Origin: AG25 sp035517615
Lineage (GTDB): Bacteria; Gemmatimonadota; Gemmatimonadetes; Gemmatimonadales; GWC2-71-9
NCBI GenBank assembly: GCA_035517615.1
Contig: DATIYM010000002.1
Location: 1 to 64,000 of the forward strand
DNA: 64,000 nucleotides
Direction: 5' to 3'
The notes under the pieces were generated by a model that ran no database searches, was not told the origin of the DNA, and saw only the letters and a list, made by a program, of their open reading frames with translations. The position numbers and the translations under genes were made by a program. Below are positions 60,513-64,000 of this stretch, one piece after another. Within the stretch, counting starts at the first letter, position 1. Each line of letters begins with the position of its first letter.

Positions 60513-61288
60513 TCGCGTGGCAAGAAGCCGTTGCGCGTAAGCACGCGCTGGCCCTCGGGCGAGAGCACGAGACCAATGAACGATCGGCCCGCGTCCGGGT
60601 GCCGCGCGCGGCGGAGCAGCGCGAGGGGATAGTGAGCGATCACATTGTCGGCATCAGGAATGTCAATGCGACGGACCCGGGCCGCGATCGCCGGCGTAAC
60701 GTCCGACACATATACGATTCCCGCATCGGCCTCACCCAGCTGCACCTTGGTGGCGACGCTCCGCACATTGGACTCATTCGAGACCACATCGGCGAGCACA
60801 CGCTGCGCGAAATTCGACTCGAATCCACTGCGCTGGGAAAGATTGAGCAAGACCTGCCGAGCGTAGCGTCCCGCCGGCACCCGATCGGCCGCCAGTACGA
60901 TCCGTGTACCGTGGCGCGCCAGATCCTCGAGGCGTTCGATCTGCCCGGGATTGCTCCTGGGGACGATGACAACCAGCCGGTTCGTGACGAACGTGGTCGG
61001 CGTACCGGCGAGGTACCCGGAGTCCTGAACGGCGGACATCCAACGCTCGTCGGCGGATGCGAACACGTCGGCCATCGCTCCCTGCTCGATCTGGAAGGCC
61101 AGCGTCGGGGATCCCGCGAAATTGAATTGAATGCGGAGATCGGGATCGCGGCGGCGCAATGAATCACCGAGTTCATTGAAGGCGTCTGTGAGTGATGCCG
61201 CGGCGAACACGACCAATCCTGGACGGGAGGTGCATCCGGTGATCACAACAGCGAAGAGGAACTGGGTCCGCCATACCCATCGCTTCAC
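60509..61288 (-). CDS. modA: molybdate-binding lipoprotein
   Basis: Periplasmic-binding protein of about 259 residues. GTG 61288 is chosen because it gives a lipoprotein signal (MKRWVWRTQFLFAVVITGC); earlier in-frame starts at 61318 and 61354 add a polar tail. The mature N-terminus VFAAASLTDAFNELGD is the ModA hallmark, followed by FNFAGSPTLAFQIEQGA and VPAGRYARQVLLN. It binds molybdate or tungstate and delivers it to ModBC. The operon diverges from the VOC gene, with about 84 bases between. Confidence 0.92.
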   Translation of the reverse strand: MKRWVWRTQFLFAVVITGCTSRPGLVVFAAASLTDAFNELGDSLRRRDPDLRIQFNFAGSPTLAFQIEQGAMADVFASADERWMSAVQDSGYLAGTPTTFVTNRLVVIVPRSNPGQIERLEDLARHGTRIVLAADRVPAGRYARQVLLNLSQRSGFESNFAQRVLADVVSNESNVRSVATKVQLGEADAGIVYVSDVTPAIAARVRRIDIPDADNVIAHYPLALLRRARHPDAGRSFIGLVLSPEGQRVLTRNGFLPRE

Positions 61289-61372
61289 GCTGGCCCCGCC
61301 CCTGATATTGATGGACATGATGTCGCGTGCGATCAATGTATTCGCGACGACCACTATGACACCGTCCCGACG

Positions 61373-61780
61373 ATGATCGAGTTACTGGCCCTGCATCACG
61401 TCAGCATCCCCGTGACGGATCTCGAGCGTTCGCGGCAGTTTTACCGCGAAGTGCTCGGCCTGGAAGAAATACCGCGCCCTCCGTTCGATTTTCCAGGCGC
61501 CTGGTACCGTGTGGGCAGCGGGCAGCTACATCTGATTGTCCACGACCAGCCGACGCTGCGAACGAGGGGCGTCGATTCGCACGACGTGCACTTCGCGATC
61601 CGGGTCAGGAGCTATCGCGGGGCGCTCGAATCACTCCATGCGCGTGGCTACAACAGTACCGCGGCGGATGAGCTGCGGCGCATTCGGGAGCAGCCGGCCG
61701 GGCGCGCGGGGTTCCCCCAGGTCTTTCTGCTCGATCCCGATCGGCACGTGATCGAGCTGAACGCGGAGCGGATCGACTAG
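61373..61780 (+). CDS. VOC family protein (glyoxalase/dioxygenase superfamily)
   Basis: Protein of 135 residues with one complete pair of beta-alpha-beta-beta-beta modules. LHHVSIPVTDLERSRQFYREVLGLEE supplies the first metal His, LHLIVHD the second, and FLLDPDRHVIELN the Glu. It may be a metal-dependent lyase, isomerase or dioxygenase. No further partner is seen; it is divergent from modABC. Substrate unknown. Confidence 0.88.
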   Translation: MIELLALHHVSIPVTDLERSRQFYREVLGLEEIPRPPFDFPGAWYRVGSGQLHLIVHDQPTLRTRGVDSHDVHFAIRVRSYRGALESLHARGYNSTAADELRRIREQPAGRAGFPQVFLLDPDRHVIELNAERID

Positions 61781-61798
61781 AAGCCCGGTGCGCAATGC

Positions 61799-63181
61799 CT
61801 AGTGGGAGCGCACTTTCGCCACATCCGGGAGTCGCCACGTTTTCGTCAGCAGGGCTTGTTCCGGACCGTAGAAGCGGAACACCACCTCGAACGCATTCCC
61901 TGCCTTGGTCGGGAGCCAGTTGGCCTCGACGCCCGGCGGCGGACTCGGACTGAAGTAGAACGTCACGGAGCTGTCCGCGTTGCGTACGAGCCCCGCGGTA
62001 TGGGACGAGCGGCCGGACCAGGGGACTTCGCGAATCGCCGTGTGCGTCGTGCGATCGTACACCGTCACCGACCAGTACCCCTTCACCGGCACGGTGTGCG
62101 GCACCGTGAGGTGATACGTGGCGGCGCCGTCGAACGGCGCGCCGGCCGAGTCCTGGATCGCGAGGAGCGCGAGCTCTCCCTTGCCTTCGCGCTTCGGACT
62201 CGCGAACGCCACGGAAACCGTTGCGCTCTTCGCGGAATCGGGCGCGGCCCAACGCAGCGCTCCCCCTCCCCCACCTCCTCCAACGCCCGCCGGCCAGAAC
62301 GGCCGCGCGAGCGCGGCCTGGTAGCGCTCATCGATCGTGGAGTGTGCCTGCACCGCGGCCCGGTCGAGCAGCGCCTCCATCGCGGAATCCGGGGCGAAGG
62401 GCTGCCCTTTCACGATCCCGATCGTGGCCAGGCGATTCGCGACCACCGTATCGCCCGTCAACCAGGGTTCACGCTCCACGAGCCCATCGAGCGAGCGAAA
62501 CAATCGCACGTCGTACGGAATGGTCGCGTCGAAGATGACGTCGCTCGCGTCGATGAAGCGCATGGGTGGGGATCGCATGACCCGGTTCAGCGGATAGAAC
62601 TTGAGCTGCCGCACGTAGTCGCCGGCCCGAGCCACGTCAGCGGTGGTCGAGCCCTGCACCAGCGAGTGCGCCGCGATCACGACCTGAAAGGTCTTGGGCC
62701 GCAGGATGTAATAACCCTGCGGATCGCCGCCCTTGTAGTTCGGCGGCAGTACGAGATAGCGCGCGAACTTGCCGTTGTCTTTGCCGGCGGGACCGATGAC
62801 TTCGAGGTTGCGCAGCATCGCGTCGGCGATCGTCCCGGTCATCGCGCCGGAGTCGGCCCACGGCACCTCGATGACCATCGGGCCGACGTCTTTCGTATCG
62901 ATGAACGCCAGCAGATTGACGGCATCCGAGTGCGCCCAGAGCGTCTGATTCTTCCAGTCGGACAGGTGCGACCAGTACACGACCTGATTGGAAGCGCCGT
63001 TCACGCTCAGCAGCGCCTGGTACAAGCGCTCGTAGCTCACGGCGGACAGGCCCCAGATCGCCACCTCGACCGCGCTACGCTCGATGGTCCGTTGCGCAAT
63101 CTGCTGGGCGCGTGGTGCCCGCACCGGTGCGGCCAGCGCCACCGCGACGAGACTGAGTACGGCGAATGTCATGCGGGTCAT
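61799..63181 (-). CDS. exported DUF1254/DUF1214 protein
   Basis: Protein of 460 residues with a signal peptide (MTFAVLSLVAVALAAPVRAPRAQQ). The N-terminal DUF1254 part (about 40-170) contains NQTLWAHSDAVNLLAFIDTKDVGPMVIEVP, and the C-terminal DUF1214 part (about 345-455) contains VKGYWSVTVYDRTTHTAI and SVTFYFSPSPPPGVEANWLPT. They are separated by a region with seven Gly in a row (GVGGGGGGGA). Function of the family is unknown. Start ATG 63181; ATG 63172 is an alternative three codons later. Confidence 0.88.
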   Translation of the reverse strand: MTRMTFAVLSLVAVALAAPVRAPRAQQIAQRTIERSAVEVAIWGLSAVSYERLYQALLSVNGASNQVVYWSHLSDWKNQTLWAHSDAVNLLAFIDTKDVGPMVIEVPWADSGAMTGTIADAMLRNLEVIGPAGKDNGKFARYLVLPPNYKGGDPQGYYILRPKTFQVVIAAHSLVQGSTTADVARAGDYVRQLKFYPLNRVMRSPPMRFIDASDVIFDATIPYDVRLFRSLDGLVEREPWLTGDTVVANRLATIGIVKGQPFAPDSAMEALLDRAAVQAHSTIDERYQAALARPFWPAGVGGGGGGGALRWAAPDSAKSATVSVAFASPKREGKGELALLAIQDSAGAPFDGAATYHLTVPHTVPVKGYWSVTVYDRTTHTAIREVPWSGRSSHTAGLVRNADSSVTFYFSPSPPPGVEANWLPTKAGNAFEVVFRFYGPEQALLTKTWRLPDVAKVRSH

Positions 63182-63283
63182 CGGGCAATCCCCGGTCGAG
63201 CGGCGCAAGCAGAGCTGAAGGAGTAGCGCCGCCCGTTCCCCGGGAGAATACGCCTTTGGGGCACCGGGGCGGGGCTTACCACA

Positions 63284-63856
63284 TCACCGGCTGTAGATCG
63301 CGGTCAGCTTGGCCTTTGCGAGCGTATGGAAATGCATCGTGAATCCGACAATGGCGGCCGTGGCCCCCGACGGCACGCCGAGCGTGTCGACGTCGAGCGC
63401 GATCACGGTAATCTGGTAGTGATGCGGCTTGTCGCCCTGCGGCGGGCACGGCCCGACATAACCAGGCTTGCCGACGTCCGTATTCCCCTGCACAGCGCCC
63501 TGGGGCAGGAGATTCCTGCCCGGATCCCCCGCGCCAGCGTCGAGCTTGGTGACATTCGCGGGAATGTCGTAGACGATCCAATGCCAGAAGCCGCTGCCCG
63601 TCGGGGCATCGGGGTCGTACATTGTCAGGGCGTAACTCTTGGTCTTCGCGGGTGCACCCTTCCACTCGATGGCGGGAGAGATGTTCTGCCCCGTACAGCC
63701 CATTGCGTTGTAGGCGTGTTCGTCGGGAATTTTGGCCCCGGGCTTCACATCGGGGCTCGTAACCACGAGCCCGGCCGGTTTGTGCGCGGGCTGCGGCGTC
63801 TGGGCAACTGCCAGGGTGGGGAGCGCGATCAGCAGGGCGGATAGAGCTCGGTACAT
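63284..63856 (-). CDS. YbhB/YbcL-type Raf kinase inhibitor-like protein, exported
   Basis: Phosphatidylethanolamine-binding fold protein of 190 residues with a signal peptide (MYRALSALLIALPTLAVAQ). Family segments: GQNISPAIEWKGAPAKTKSYALTMYDPDAP, FWHWIVYDIPAN and GPCPPQGDKPHHYQITVIALD. The anion-binding residues (DPD and HW) are present. GAGAGGAC lies before ATG 63856. The role of bacterial members is unclear; they may bind phosphorylated ligands. Confidence 0.9.
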   Translation of the reverse strand: MYRALSALLIALPTLAVAQTPQPAHKPAGLVVTSPDVKPGAKIPDEHAYNAMGCTGQNISPAIEWKGAPAKTKSYALTMYDPDAPTGSGFWHWIVYDIPANVTKLDAGAGDPGRNLLPQGAVQGNTDVGKPGYVGPCPPQGDKPHHYQITVIALDVDTLGVPSGATAAIVGFTMHFHTLAKAKLTAIYSR

Positions 63857-63965
63857 GGAAGTCCTCTCGGTTCGAAAATGGCGCTTCGACGAAGTGCGTT
63901 TGGCAGGTAACATAGTGCCTGGGAACCAGTCATGCGGCTCACGGGTTACTACTAGACTCGCGGCA

Positions 63966-64000
63966 ATGAACGGAGCGGCGCTCGCGCACGGACCAAGATG
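63966..64000 (+). CDS. possible start of a gene cut by the window end
   Basis: ATG at 63966 opens a frame of 11 codons (MNGAALAHGPR) to the window end. It diverges from the YbhB-like gene. The text resembles N-termini of Ser/Thr kinases of this type of organism (LA.GTRLGPYEI), but too little is visible to name it. Confidence 0.25.
   Translation, partial: MNGAALAHGPR

Noticed and set aside
1..64000. tRNA and rRNA genes
   Set aside because: I looked for conserved T-loop and anticodon-arm patterns and rRNA core sequences by eye and saw none; a covariance-model search would settle this.

Overview
This is a high-GC bacterial chromosome segment with about 55 tightly packed genes, many joined by 1-4 base stop/start overlaps. 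There is no rRNA, tRNA, CRISPR array or insertion sequence that I can see. Gene content points to a free-living, aerobic, soil-type diderm: a heptosyltransferase-like GT9, many lipoproteins, DUF5916 and DUF1214 proteins, a split LigD/LigC pair, NAD-formate dehydrogenase and a Spy-like/Rid fusion. I infer Gemmatimonadota or a similar lineage from style only; this is not proven.

Layout. 1-7692: DNA alkyltransferase tail, ClC channel, MFS transporter, a leftward serine hydrolase/quinone oxidoreductase/hypothetical operon, and an alpha/beta hydrolase. 7709-11950: a coupled glycosyltransferase/polysaccharide deacetylase/flippase-like operon, then a kelch lipoprotein. 11937-14285: amidase, then rpsU-cspA with a leader that carries an intrinsic terminator. 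14287-15411: GT9. 15291-16549: an odd leftward block of three overlapping small lipoprotein paralogues and a frameshifted ORF made of twelve 14-residue repeats.

16587-31311 is the accessory core. It holds three radical SAM proteins of the B12-binding type, a methyltransferase, an HprK-related kinase (apparently frameshifted at its N-terminus), two GT4 enzymes, a GNAT, a PIG-L deacetylase, a phospholipase C-like phosphoesterase, two tandem sulfotransferases and a nucleotidyltransferase-family protein. Together they look like a pathway that builds and decorates (deacetylates, acylates, methylates, sulfates) a surface glycan, glycolipid or secreted metabolite. The product cannot be deduced from sequence.

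31420-38258: a degenerate paralogue of the alpha/beta hydrolase that has lost its catalytic Ser and His, an MsrAB/ABC-2 exporter operon, and a two-component system. 38308-50045: a beta-propeller lipoprotein, a decayed metallophosphoesterase, oxidoreductase, Spy-like proteins (one fused to a Rid domain), S2P protease, MBL hydrolase, zinc-ribbon response regulator, formate dehydrogenase, DUF5916 barrel and MsrA. 50132-64000: DUF2911, a split NHEJ-type ligase and polymerase, serine hydrolase, GNAT, exonuclease III, cupin, a TPR-LuxR regulator behind modABC, a VOC protein, DUF1254/1214 and YbhB-like proteins.

The strongest cross-cutting observation concerns start codons. In three unrelated operons the family-conserved N-terminus begins at a CTG whose last two bases are the first two of the upstream TGA stop (CTGA), next to many ordinary ATGA and GTGA overlaps. 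This suggests real CUG initiation in translationally coupled genes.
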